Source: Polyangiaceae bacterium
GTDB lineage: Bacteria; Myxococcota_A; Polyangia; Polyangiales; Polyangiaceae
DNA: 64,000 bases
Direction of reading: 5' to 3'
Assembly (NCBI GenBank): GCA_020633235.1
Contig: JACKEA010000002.1
Location: forward strand, 930,001 to 994,000
Shown: positions 25,354 through 32,907 of the stretch, piece by piece
How the letters are laid out: each line of letters starts with the position of its first letter
Position numbering within the stretch: position 1 is the stretch's first letter
Made by a program: the position numbers and the translations under genes
Notes under the pieces: model-generated
What the model was told of the DNA's origin: nothing
Database searches by the model: none
Seen by the model: the letters and a program-made list of their open reading frames with translations, nothing else

Positions 25354-27053
25354 GGGTAGGACACCACCACGAAACGCCGCTGCTTGGGGCGCGCCGTTTG
25401 CGCGAGCTTGGGCATCGCCAAAGTGATGCGGACCGTGGCGTTTCCGCGGCGGACCAACATATGGATGATCTGACCCGGACGGTGCCTTCGCAGCAAGTAC
25501 GGAACGCCTTCCATGCTGTGGATGGGCGTGCCCTCCACGGATTCGATCACGTCCCCCTGCTGAAAGGGCGAGCCCTCTTCCACCCGGAGGACCTTCGCCG
25601 TGCTGGTGTCGTGGCCTCGGATGTGAAGCACGTCCAGCGCCAGTGCCTTGGCGGTGATGCCGGCGTACTCCGTCACCTTCACGCGATACCCGGCTTGGCG
25701 CAGGCACTTCCCGAAATCGATGGCGCCCCGTCGCGTCAGGCGCTCACGGAGCGCGACGCCGCTCTGCTTCGAAGCCGCGTCCACGGCGTTCAAGAGCTCG
25801 TCCACCACCAGCGGCACGCCGGTCTTCTTGCGCACCGCCTGGTGCACCAAGGCGAGCGAGCTGCCGTCGGCCTTCAGATCCGCGTCCGTGCAGAACGCGA
25901 TCACCGCACCGCCGGAGTAAGCCAGGGAATCTCGCGCCTGGGCGATGGTGCCGTTGCCGATGGCACGGGCGTAGTTGTCGTGAACGGACAGCAGACGCTC
26001 GGCGATCTCTTCCTTTTCGGCGGCATCCAACCGAAGCGACATCATCACCTCCAGGTAGCGGGTGAAGCCCTCGCTCATCCACTCTTGGTCGGCGCGGTTC
26101 CACAGGTGCATCAGCTCGTGCACCACCACCACGCCCATGGGCGAAGACGCGCGCCCATCCGGCGGCGCTTCGTACAACAGCGAGATACCGCGCCCCACCA
26201 CGCCGCCCGCACGTTCCGCTGCCTTGTCGTAGGCGAGAAGCAAGTGCACCGGCGCGATGGTGCCGAGCTCCTTGGCGCCGAGGCGCAGCGTACGCGTCAC
26301 GAGGGACCCGAGCGGCGCGAGATCCTCGGCCGTGAAGTCGCTCGTCACCAGCGTGACGTCGACGCTACCTTCGGTCAGTCGCTTCGACTGAAACTTGCCG
26401 GTGTAGTAGATCGCGTCGTGCAGCTCGGCGAGGGACTGCGTGCGGATGCGCCCCTCGCTCTCCGCGCCGGCGGAGCTCTCGAGGGCGTAGCCCTCGGGCA
26501 GGTGCAGCGCGATCTCCGCTTCCAGATCCAGGTTCTTGTCGCGCGCCGGCGTGGGCAAGTACAGCCGCGGAACGAAGGCACGCCCGTTCAAGAACCAACC
26601 GCCAGCGGTCGCGTGGGGCACCTCGTCCACGCCCACCACCGGATCCGCTGCAGCGTGCTCCAGGTGCACGCGGTAGCGGAGCGACAGCACGCGATCCGGC
26701 GGCAGCGTGTGCTCCTCCTGCCACGGGACTTCGTTCCTCGCCGCATCGATGCCCCGCACGAATTCCGAATAGCTGGTGGGTCCGGCGCGGAACCTCTCGT
26801 TTCGAAATCGCACGACGACGCGGTCCGCGTCTCGCGGAAGCCAAGCGAGCGGCACCGTGAGCGCCACGTCGAGCACGCGTTCTTCCGGACGAAGCGTCGC
26901 GTCCACCACGGCGTGGTCCGGCACGGGCTCCGGCGCGGCCTCGAGCGGAGCTTCGGCCCGGGGCGGCGGCGGTGGCGGCGCGCGCACGAGCTCCGGCGCG
27001 GCCGGCGTGCACGCGACCACGGCGACGACGAGCACGGCGAGCACCTCTCGCAT
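25350..27053 (-). CDS. M61-type (gluzincin) metallopeptidase lipoprotein with PDZ domain
   Basis: A 567-aa secreted protein: signal ending VVACTPA, a Pro/Ala linker and an N-terminal beta domain (about 45-235). The zinc site is HELMHLWN (about 317-324) with the third ligand in WMSEGFTRYLEV ~18 residues on; this HExxH...E spacing and the LWN/SEGF words are typical of M61 glycyl aminopeptidases. A PDZ domain closes the protein (about 475-555; 'LRVEEGSPFQQGDVIESVEGTPIHS'). It likely cleaves peptides in the envelope. Two copies of the window's dispersed 18-nt element lie within the coding sequence (25442 and 26775) without breaking the frame. Confidence 0.85.
   Translation of the reverse strand: MREVLAVLVVAVVACTPAAPELVRAPPPPPPRAEAPLEAAPEPVPDHAVVDATLRPEERVLDVALTVPLAWLPRDADRVVVRFRNERFRAGPTSYSEFVRGIDAARNEVPWQEEHTLPPDRVLSLRYRVHLEHAAADPVVGVDEVPHATAGGWFLNGRAFVPRLYLPTPARDKNLDLEAEIALHLPEGYALESSAGAESEGRIRTQSLAELHDAIYYTGKFQSKRLTEGSVDVTLVTSDFTAEDLAPLGSLVTRTLRLGAKELGTIAPVHLLLAYDKAAERAGGVVGRGISLLYEAPPDGRASSPMGVVVVHELMHLWNRADQEWMSEGFTRYLEVMMSLRLDAAEKEEIAERLLSVHDNYARAIGNGTIAQARDSLAYSGGAVIAFCTDADLKADGSSLALVHQAVRKKTGVPLVVDELLNAVDAASKQSGVALRERLTRRGAIDFGKCLRQAGYRVKVTEYAGITAKALALDVLHIRGHDTSTAKVLRVEEGSPFQQGDVIESVEGTPIHSMEGVPYLLRRHRPGQIIHMLVRRGNATVRITLAMPKLAQTARPKQRRFVVVSYP
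25442..25459 (-). repeat. Dispersed 18-nt element inside the M61 coding sequence, perfect arm
   Basis: The minus strand reads TGTTGGTCCGCCGCGGAA exactly, in frame as MLVRRGN in the PDZ domain. Two of its codons (TTG Leu, GGA Gly) are off the strong GC-ending codon preference of the surrounding gene, hinting that the DNA element rather than protein selection shaped them. Confidence 0.7.
26775..26792 (+). repeat. Dispersed 18-nt element inside the M61 coding sequence, degenerate arm
   Basis: GGTGGGTCCGGCGCGGAA, two mismatches, followed by the usual CCTC. On the gene strand it encodes RFRAGPTS in the N-terminal beta domain. Orientation is opposite to the copy at 25442. Confidence 0.55.
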
Positions 27054-27077
27054 CGCGCGACTGTACCACCCCCGGTC

Positions 27078-29630
27078 TCACTCCGCGGTGAGCACGAACT
27101 TGGCGTCGGCGGACGTCTGATCGGCTTCGAAGAACGCGTTGCCGGAGGCGTTGGTGGTGGTGTCCAGCAGCGCCACGCCGTCACGCGTCACGTGCACCTT
27201 CGCGCTCGCGGGCAGCCCGGTGACCAAATGCCGCCGATGCCCGGGCTTGGCCACCGAGTACTCCACCGTGCCGTTCGTGCCAGGCGTCTTCGAGAACACG
27301 GCCGCCCAATCGTTCACGGTCACACCAATGGAGTCGGCGCTCTCGAGGAGCTCGGTGGCCGGCGGCGCGGACACGTCCACGGACGCCGGTGAGAGCACGT
27401 TCACGAACAAGTCCAACGCGTGCTTGCCTTGGGGCGCCACCTCCACGCGCCACTTGCCGGGCGTGTAGTACGTCTGCTTCAGGTATTCCGAGTTGCAGAT
27501 GGGTGCGACGCCGGTGTAGCTCCAGTTGGGAAAGTGCGCAGCGGCGCAGGGGTCGCTGTCGTCCGAACCGTGCAGGGAGACGCTGAAGCTGCTCTCGGTG
27601 TTGTCCAGCGTTTGGATGAAGAGCTTGGCGTTGCCGTACTTCACCGTGGTGTACGAGCCCAGCTCCGGCTTGTCCATGGTGTGCAGCAGCCAGCGCTTTT
27701 CGTACTCCGGCTGGGTCGCCCGCACGCGATCGAAGATCACGAGCACTGGGGCTTCCCAATCCTTCACGTTGCGCAGATACACGAGATACCGAACCATCTC
27801 GTCGGCCTTTCGCTGACCGATGCTCTGGCTCGCGCCATCGGCCACCGCGCAGGAATCCGTGAAGTCCGCCGCGATGCAGGTGTAGTCCGGCTGAGTGTCG
27901 TACACCGGCGTCTTGGCGATGGTCTTGTCGAACGGAACCGTGTTCCAGTCGTATTCGATCTGGTTACCGTCCACGAGCACGGTGTTGTGGGCGATGGCGC
28001 GCGTGTAGTAGCCCGTGTGGTGGCCGGAGCCGTAGGCGTCGTAGTACCCGCTGTCGATCGCCAGGGGCGCCTGTTTGTAGAACAGGACGAAGCTGCCGTT
28101 GTCGCGGTGGTTGTGGTTGTCGCTGAAGAACGGCTGGTTCTTGAAGTACACCAGCAAGTCGTCGTCCTTCCAGCCTTCACGCAGCACGTAGCGGCCGGCG
28201 TCGTGTCCCGCCCAGGCGTACGGCAGCGCAGCGGGGTCGCCGTCGGCGGCGGTGCCGTCGTCCCACAGCATGCGATACATGCTGTACTTCGTCTCGTCTC
28301 GAATCTCGGCGTACCTGTCCTCGAAGCGATGGGCGAACCAGTGCGCGAAGGGGTTATCGTAGCCGTGGATCACCGCCAGCGTGGTCTCGTAGTCGTAGAA
28401 CTGGAAATAGGGCCAACCCTGGTCGTCGGAGTTGACCAGATTCAGGTCCGTGGTGTTCCTCAGCCCGTACATGAAGTAGCGCGGGATGCCGTCCAGCCAC
28501 GTTTCTTGGTGAAGGAAGTCGACGTCCGTCGCGGTGCTGAGGGCGATGATGGGCGCGATCAGGAAGTTGTACTTCACCCCAGCGTAGCCCCAGCTCATGA
28601 AGTATCCGCCGCCGGAGTGCCCGAGCTTTCGGAAGGTGGGCAGCAGGTCGTCTTCCACGTGCTTGAAGCTCAAGTCGAGATACTCCGCGAGCGAGTAGCC
28701 GTAGTCTTCGTCCAGCGGGAACGTCTCACCCGCGAGGGCGAGCGCCGCCACCAGCGCGTAGGATTGATGCCCCTCTTGGTGCCCGAGACCACCAACGAGC
28801 TGATTGTCCGGCCCGATGAAGGCGTGATCCACCTGCCATTTGAGGCCATACAAGATGCCGTTGCCGATCGTCTGTCGGTCGTTAGCCGTGAGCTCCGCGT
28901 AGCACCAGTCGTAGATGGTGCTCATGAACAGGATGTCCGAGCGCACGGCCGTGTCGTCGCTGGTCGTCCGAATGCTCTGCGCGCGGGAGTGTCCGTCGGA
29001 AATGGCAGCGTCGCAGTAGGACTTCTGCCCGCTCACGAGCCCGGCGAAGGCGTTGACCATGCCGTCGCGGTAGCCGCTCTCGATCTGGAGCCAATCCTTG
29101 GAGCCGACGCGACTCTTCAGCGCGGGCAGGGTTTCGGCGTTGATCCAGATGCGCGGGTGATCCGCTCGCACCTTGGGCAAGCCCTTGGAGTAGGTGCGCG
29201 CACTGGCTTCGTCGGAGTACCCCGACTGGGCAGAACCCTTCGCGGCCGCGATCCGATAGTAGTACGTCGTGTACGGGCTCAAGCCGTCGTCCACGACCTG
29301 GGTCGCGTCCGCATCCGGAGCTTGAACCTGCACCCAGCTCGAGGCCCCCTCGGCGCGGCGCTCGAGGACGAAGCCCGTCTCGTCCGTGCTGTTGTCCGTC
29401 CAGTCGAGCTCGATGCTGCTGAACGAAAGCGGCGTCGCGACGAGATCCGACGGCGCGGTCGTATCCGACCCGGCGTCAGCGCCGCCACCGTCGGCGCCCC
29501 CCACGCCGCCACTGCCACCACCGCTGCTCCCACCGCTGCCGCTGGCCGCCGGAGTGTTGGAGTCGCTGCAGCTGAAGGCGAGGGCAATGCTGACCACTAC
29601 GGCGAGACCCGAGATTCGCGCGAAAAGCAT
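27078..29630 (-). CDS. Large lipoprotein: fibronectin-III plus heparinase II/III-like polysaccharide lyase
   Basis: An 850-aa lipoprotein: signal MLFARISGLAVVVSIALAFSC and a short Gly/Ser/Ala linker, then a FN3 domain (about 60-150: 'SDLVATPLSFSSIELDWTD'... 'SPYTTYYYRIAAAKG'). An alpha/alpha-toroid follows (about 170-480; LVGGLGHQEGHQSYALVAALAL) and a heparinase II/III-like beta-sandwich (about 500-700), marked by 'FFSDNHNHRDNGSFVLFYKQAPLAIDSGYY' and 'AHNTVLVDG'. His and Tyr residues in these blocks are those used by PL12/PL15/PL17/PL21-type lyases. Probable substrate is a uronate-containing glycan; specificity unknown. The ATG at 29630 is preferred to an in-frame TTG three codons earlier; GGAGG sits directly upstream. 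Confidence 0.85.
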   Translation of the reverse strand: MLFARISGLAVVVSIALAFSCSDSNTPAASGSGGSSGGGSGGVGGADGGGADAGSDTTAPSDLVATPLSFSSIELDWTDNSTDETGFVLERRAEGASSWVQVQAPDADATQVVDDGLSPYTTYYYRIAAAKGSAQSGYSDEASARTYSKGLPKVRADHPRIWINAETLPALKSRVGSKDWLQIESGYRDGMVNAFAGLVSGQKSYCDAAISDGHSRAQSIRTTSDDTAVRSDILFMSTIYDWCYAELTANDRQTIGNGILYGLKWQVDHAFIGPDNQLVGGLGHQEGHQSYALVAALALAGETFPLDEDYGYSLAEYLDLSFKHVEDDLLPTFRKLGHSGGGYFMSWGYAGVKYNFLIAPIIALSTATDVDFLHQETWLDGIPRYFMYGLRNTTDLNLVNSDDQGWPYFQFYDYETTLAVIHGYDNPFAHWFAHRFEDRYAEIRDETKYSMYRMLWDDGTAADGDPAALPYAWAGHDAGRYVLREGWKDDDLLVYFKNQPFFSDNHNHRDNGSFVLFYKQAPLAIDSGYYDAYGSGHHTGYYTRAIAHNTVLVDGNQIEYDWNTVPFDKTIAKTPVYDTQPDYTCIAADFTDSCAVADGASQSIGQRKADEMVRYLVYLRNVKDWEAPVLVIFDRVRATQPEYEKRWLLHTMDKPELGSYTTVKYGNAKLFIQTLDNTESSFSVSLHGSDDSDPCAAAHFPNWSYTGVAPICNSEYLKQTYYTPGKWRVEVAPQGKHALDLFVNVLSPASVDVSAPPATELLESADSIGVTVNDWAAVFSKTPGTNGTVEYSVAKPGHRRHLVTGLPASAKVHVTRDGVALLDTTTNASGNAFFEADQTSADAKFVLTAE

Positions 29631-29730
29631 GACCTCCAATCATTTCACGCCTGGCGACCCAGGCAATGAACCCAATCGGACATGCCCCCGGGCCTGGGCG
29701 CCCGCAAAAGTGTGCCAAGCTCCGGCCGCC

Positions 29731-30387
29731 ATGGCCTTGGACGTCGACGCCTTTTCCGAGCGGCACTTCGCCGACCTTGCCGCCGCGTTTTGCCGCGGTC
29801 GGCTCGGCCTGGCGCGCTCCGTGAGCGACGCGGACGCCGTGACGGCAGGGCACACGGCGGGCCTCCGGCTGCACAAGTTCAAGCGCAGCGCGGAGCTACC
29901 GCGTGTACGGCGGGTGCTCGGCGCGCTCAAGAGCTTCGCGCCCGCGTCCCTGCTCGATATCGGCAGCGGCCGCGGCGTGTTCCTCTGGCCCCTGCTCGAC
30001 GCCCTGCCGGAGCTCTTCGTCACCGCCCTGGACGTCCGAGAAGACCGAGTGGCAGATCTCCGCGCTGTCGCCACCGGCGGCGTGGAGCGCCTGTCCGCAG
30101 TGGAAGCGGACGTCCATGCGCTGCCCTTCGACGACGCGCGCTTCGACTTGGTCACGGCCCTCGAGGTATTGGAGCACCTGGACGACCCTGCACGCGCGGC
30201 GCGGGAAGTCCTCCGCGTGGCCGTCCGGGGCGTCATCGCGTCGGTGCCCTCCAAAGAGGACGACAATCCCGAGCACATCCACTTGTTTTCGACCGACACG
30301 CTCCGCGATCTGTTCCTCGACGCCGGGGCCCTTCGCGTGGACGTCGAGCACGTGCGCGGCCACGCCGTCGCGGTGGTCAGCAAGTGA
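29731..30387 (+). CDS. Class I SAM-dependent methyltransferase, first gene of RNA-repair cassette
   Basis: A 218-aa protein with SAM motif I LLDIGSGRGVFLWPLLD (about 77-93), an acidic motif II residue in VTALDVRED, motif IV/post-I 'LPFDDARFDLVTALEVLEHLDDP', and 'PEHIHLFSTDTLRDLF', typical of the Methyltransf_11/23 group. It lacks the EExxHxxH metal site of Hen1, so it is not a classical Hen1 RNA 3'-end methyltransferase. Its stop overlaps the GTG of the RNA ligase gene by 4 nt (GTGA), which makes an RNA-related substrate a reasonable inference but no more. Confidence 0.82.
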   Translation: MALDVDAFSERHFADLAAAFCRGRLGLARSVSDADAVTAGHTAGLRLHKFKRSAELPRVRRVLGALKSFAPASLLDIGSGRGVFLWPLLDALPELFVTALDVREDRVADLRAVATGGVERLSAVEADVHALPFDDARFDLVTALEVLEHLDDPARAAREVLRVAVRGVIASVPSKEDDNPEHIHLFSTDTLRDLFLDAGALRVDVEHVRGHAVAVVSK

Positions 30388-31169
30388 TCCCCATCCGCAA
30401 GTACCCGCGCACGCGGCACATCGAGGGCTCGCGTCTCTCTGCCGGGGATGAAGATCTCTCCGCGGTGCCCTTTCGCGAGCTCGCGGGCAAGCACCTGGTG
30501 GTGGAAGAGAAGCTCGACGGCGCCAACGCCGCGCTCTCGTTCGACGACGACGGCGCGCTCTTGCTGCAGAGCCGCGGGCACTACCTGAGCGGCGGCCCAC
30601 GAGAGAAGCACTTCGCCGTGCTGAAGACCTGGGCCAACGCGCACCAGCGCGCCTTCGCGGAGCGGCTGGGCAGCCGCTACGTGATGTACGGCGAGTGGTT
30701 GTACGCCAAGCACACCATCTTCTACGACCGGCTCCCGCACTACTTCATGGAGTTCGACGTGCTGGATCGCGAGACGGACGCGTTCCTGTCCACCGACCGG
30801 CGAAGGGCGCTGCTCGACGGCCTTCCCATCCAGAGCGTCCCGGTGCTGCACACCGGCGCGCTCTCGAGCCTGAAGCGGCTCACCGCTCACGTCGCCCCCT
30901 CGCTGTACAAGTCACCCGACAGCCGCACGCGCCTCGCCACGCATGCGGCGGATCTCGGCCTCCCGGTGGAGCAAACCTTGGCGGAGACGGATCCCTCGGC
31001 GCTCGCGGAAGGCCTCTACGTCAAACACGAAGAAGACGGCGTTGTGTGCGGTCGCTACAAGTTCGTGCGCGCCACGTTCCTCACCCAGGTGCTGGAGTCC
31101 GGCAGCCACTGGCTCGCGCGGCCCATCGTGCCAAACTTGCTGGCTCCCGAAGTGGATCTGTACTCGTGA
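30384..31169 (+). CDS. ATP-dependent RNA ligase family protein
   Basis: A 261-aa nucleotidyltransferase with the ligase motifs in order: motif I VVEEKLDGANAAL (Lys43 is the predicted adenylated residue, KxDG), motif III-like 'YVMYGEWLYAKHTIFYDRLP', motif IV 'EGLYVKHEEDGVV', motif V 'GRYKFVR'. Size fits stand-alone Rnl-type RNA ligases that seal 5'-phosphate/3'-OH ends. The start is GTG at 30384, overlapping the methyltransferase stop; the long upstream extension of the frame is antisense-free but out of phase with the methyltransferase and was rejected. The next gene's ATG shares the last base of this stop (TGATG). It is the sealing component of the cassette. Confidence 0.88.
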   Translation: MIPIRKYPRTRHIEGSRLSAGDEDLSAVPFRELAGKHLVVEEKLDGANAALSFDDDGALLLQSRGHYLSGGPREKHFAVLKTWANAHQRAFAERLGSRYVMYGEWLYAKHTIFYDRLPHYFMEFDVLDRETDAFLSTDRRRALLDGLPIQSVPVLHTGALSSLKRLTAHVAPSLYKSPDSRTRLATHAADLGLPVEQTLAETDPSALAEGLYVKHEEDGVVCGRYKFVRATFLTQVLESGSHWLARPIVPNLLAPEVDLYS

Positions 31170-32278
31170 TGCTGCCCCCCTGCCCCACCGCGCCGAGCTT
31201 CTCCCTGAACTGGGACGAGCTGGTAGAGCGCTACGAGTGGGTGCGCGCCCTCGAGGGCACGCAGCAAAACCCCACCTATCACGCGGAAGGAGACGTCTTC
31301 ATCCACACCCGCATGGTGCTGGAGGAGCTCTTGTGCTTACCCACGTTCCGCCAGATGTCGGACGCGGACCGCCAGGTCACCTACTGGGCGGCGCTGCTTC
31401 ACGACGTCGCCAAGCCCGCCTGCACGCGGGAAGAAGACGGCAAGCTCACGGCCCGGGGCCACTCCGGACGCGGGGAGCGCATGGCGCGCCGCATCCTGTA
31501 TCAGCTGGGCGCTCCGCTCGGAGCGCGGGAGCAAGTCGCTCGCTTGGTGCAGCTGCACCAAGTGCCGTACTTCGCCCTCGAGCACGAGCGTCCGACGGAC
31601 GTGGCCATCGGCATCAGCCACATCGCCCGCGCCGACATCTTGTGCACCGTGGCGGAGGCCGACATCCGCGGTCGCGAGTGCGCGGACAAGCAACGCTTGC
31701 TCGACAACGTGGAGCTCTTCCGCGAAGTGTGCCGTGACGCCGGCTGCTACGAAAAGCCCTACGCCTTCGCCTCGGCTCACAGCCGCGTGGAGTACTTCCG
31801 GAGGGACGCGCGAGATCCCGCCTACGCCGCCCACGACGACACCCAGTTCGAGGTGACGCTCATGTCCGGCTTGCCCGGCGCCGGCAAGGACACCTGGGTG
31901 CAGCAGAGCGCTCCGGGCCTCCCGGTCGTCTCGCTGGACGCGCTCCGCGAAGAGCTGGGCGTGGCGCCCGAAGAGAACCAAGGCACGGTCGTGTCGGCGG
32001 CCAAGGAGCGCGCGCGAGAGCTGCTCCGCGAGGAGCGTCCCTTCGTGTGGAACGCCACCAACGTGAGCCGCAAGCTGCGCAAGCCGCTCCGCGAGCTGTT
32101 CTTCGACTACAAGGCGCGCCTTCGCATCGTGTACGTCGACACACCGTGGAGCGAGCTCCTGCGCCGGAGCCAAGACCGCGCGGTACCCCGCGCCGTGCTC
32201 GACAAGCTCCTGGACCGCTGGGAGGTGCCGGACGAGACCGAGGCTCACGAGGTGCTCTGGATCGACACCGGCGGGTGA
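31169..32278 (+). CDS. HD-Pnk: HD phosphohydrolase fused to P-loop polynucleotide kinase
   Basis: A 369-aa two-domain end-healing enzyme. The N-terminal HD domain (about 40-200) has His46 in FIHTRMV, HD at 78-79 in WAALLHDVAKP, and further His in GHSGRGERMARR and QLHQVPYF. The C-terminal P-loop kinase (about 228-365) has GLPGAGKDTW (Walker A, 234-243), VSLDALREELG, 'WNATNVSRKLRKPL' and a lid-like RRSQDRAVP. Biochemically studied HD-Pnk enzymes (e.g. from Runella) remove 3'-phosphate or 2',3'-cyclic phosphate with HD and phosphorylate 5'-OH with Pnk, preparing ends for an RNA ligase. The ligase gene directly upstream (TGATG overlap) fits that pairing. Confidence 0.9.
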   Translation: MLPPCPTAPSFSLNWDELVERYEWVRALEGTQQNPTYHAEGDVFIHTRMVLEELLCLPTFRQMSDADRQVTYWAALLHDVAKPACTREEDGKLTARGHSGRGERMARRILYQLGAPLGAREQVARLVQLHQVPYFALEHERPTDVAIGISHIARADILCTVAEADIRGRECADKQRLLDNVELFREVCRDAGCYEKPYAFASAHSRVEYFRRDARDPAYAAHDDTQFEVTLMSGLPGAGKDTWVQQSAPGLPVVSLDALREELGVAPEENQGTVVSAAKERARELLREERPFVWNATNVSRKLRKPLRELFFDYKARLRIVYVDTPWSELLRRSQDRAVPRAVLDKLLDRWEVPDETEAHEVLWIDTGG

Positions 32279-32322
32279 CGCCGCCACCTCGAGACCACGC
32301 CACCTGCGGGTGACGCCGCAGG
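32270..32322 (+). terminator. Tandem hairpins at the end of the RNA-repair cassette
   Basis: A 14-nt direct repeat GCGGGTGACGCCGC occurs at 32271-32284 and 32306-32319. The first sits over the HD-Pnk stop codon and can fold GGCGG/CCGCC. The second folds a perfect 7-bp stem CCTGCGG/CCGCAGG (32303-32322). No U-run follows. It is a probable transcript end or decay barrier. Confidence 0.5.
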
Positions 32323-32373
32323 CGAAAAGCCGCGCCAGCGCCGATGGTACGCTCTCTGCAGAGGGAGCCAGTC

Positions 32374-32904
32374 ATGTCGAACAACCCAATCGGTCGTTTC
32401 TTCTCCATCAAGAACGCGGGCATCGCCCTCGCCACCCTGCTGGGCGGCGCTGCCTTCGGCGCCTACTGCGTGTTCCGCGTGCTCGACCAGGGGCGCATCT
32501 CGCTGGGCGGCTTCGCGGTGTCGGGTCTGTTGGTCTTGGTAGGCCTCGCGCTGTTCGCGACCGCCTTTCCCAAGGGCTGCCGCCGCTGCAAGCGCGCCTT
32601 CGACAGCACCGGCGTCAGCTTCCCCGGCAACTACTACGGCGCCATCGAGCAGGCCCTGAGCAATGGCGACGAGCACGGCCTCCTGCAAATGCAGACCGCT
32701 CCCCTGGCCTCCGGCGAGATTGCCAAGATCAACATCGAGCACTGCGCCGGCTGCCGAGCCCTCGGAACCGCACAGGTGGAGCGCAGTCGGTACAACGGTC
32801 AGTACTCGGAGACGCTCGAGACCGGCGCCCTTCACGTGGTGACCGGATCCATGGTCGCCACGCTGGCGAACGTCACTGCCGCCCGCACCCAGATGAGCGG
32901 CTGA
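32374..32904 (+). CDS. Membrane protein with two TM helices and a CxxC-type domain
   Basis: A 176-aa protein. The ATG at 32374 has an AGAGGGAG-like ribosome site 8-15 nt upstream. TM helices lie at about 15-37 and 49-69. They are followed by a cytoplasmic or periplasmic ~100-residue domain with 'CRRCKRAF' and 'HCAGCRAL', two CxxC pairs that could bind zinc. No family recognised. It is separated from the RNA-repair cassette by ~95 nt with hairpins, so it is probably an independent unit. Confidence 0.72.
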   Translation: MSNNPIGRFFSIKNAGIALATLLGGAAFGAYCVFRVLDQGRISLGGFAVSGLLVLVGLALFATAFPKGCRRCKRAFDSTGVSFPGNYYGAIEQALSNGDEHGLLQMQTAPLASGEIAKINIEHCAGCRALGTAQVERSRYNGQYSETLETGALHVVTGSMVATLANVTAARTQMSG

Positions 32905-32907
32905 GCG

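Noticed and set aside
25131..27392. Plus-strand frame of ~750 codons opposite the M61 peptidase
   Set aside because: Antisense shadow; the minus strand has HELMHLWN and a PDZ domain.
27420..29669. Plus-strand frame of ~750 codons opposite the heparinase-like gene
   Set aside because: Composition is Val/Arg/His/Gly with no recognisable fold; the minus strand carries the true heparinase motifs.
29731..30387. Hen1-type RNA 3'-end methyltransferase
   Set aside because: The context is tempting, but the EExxHxxH metal site of Hen1 is absent; only a generic class I fold is supported.
30695..31168. N-terminal extension of the HD-Pnk frame across the ligase gene
   Set aside because: Low-complexity Arg/Ala sequence opposite in frame to a ligase with intact motifs; the ATG at 31169 fits domain start and operon overlap.
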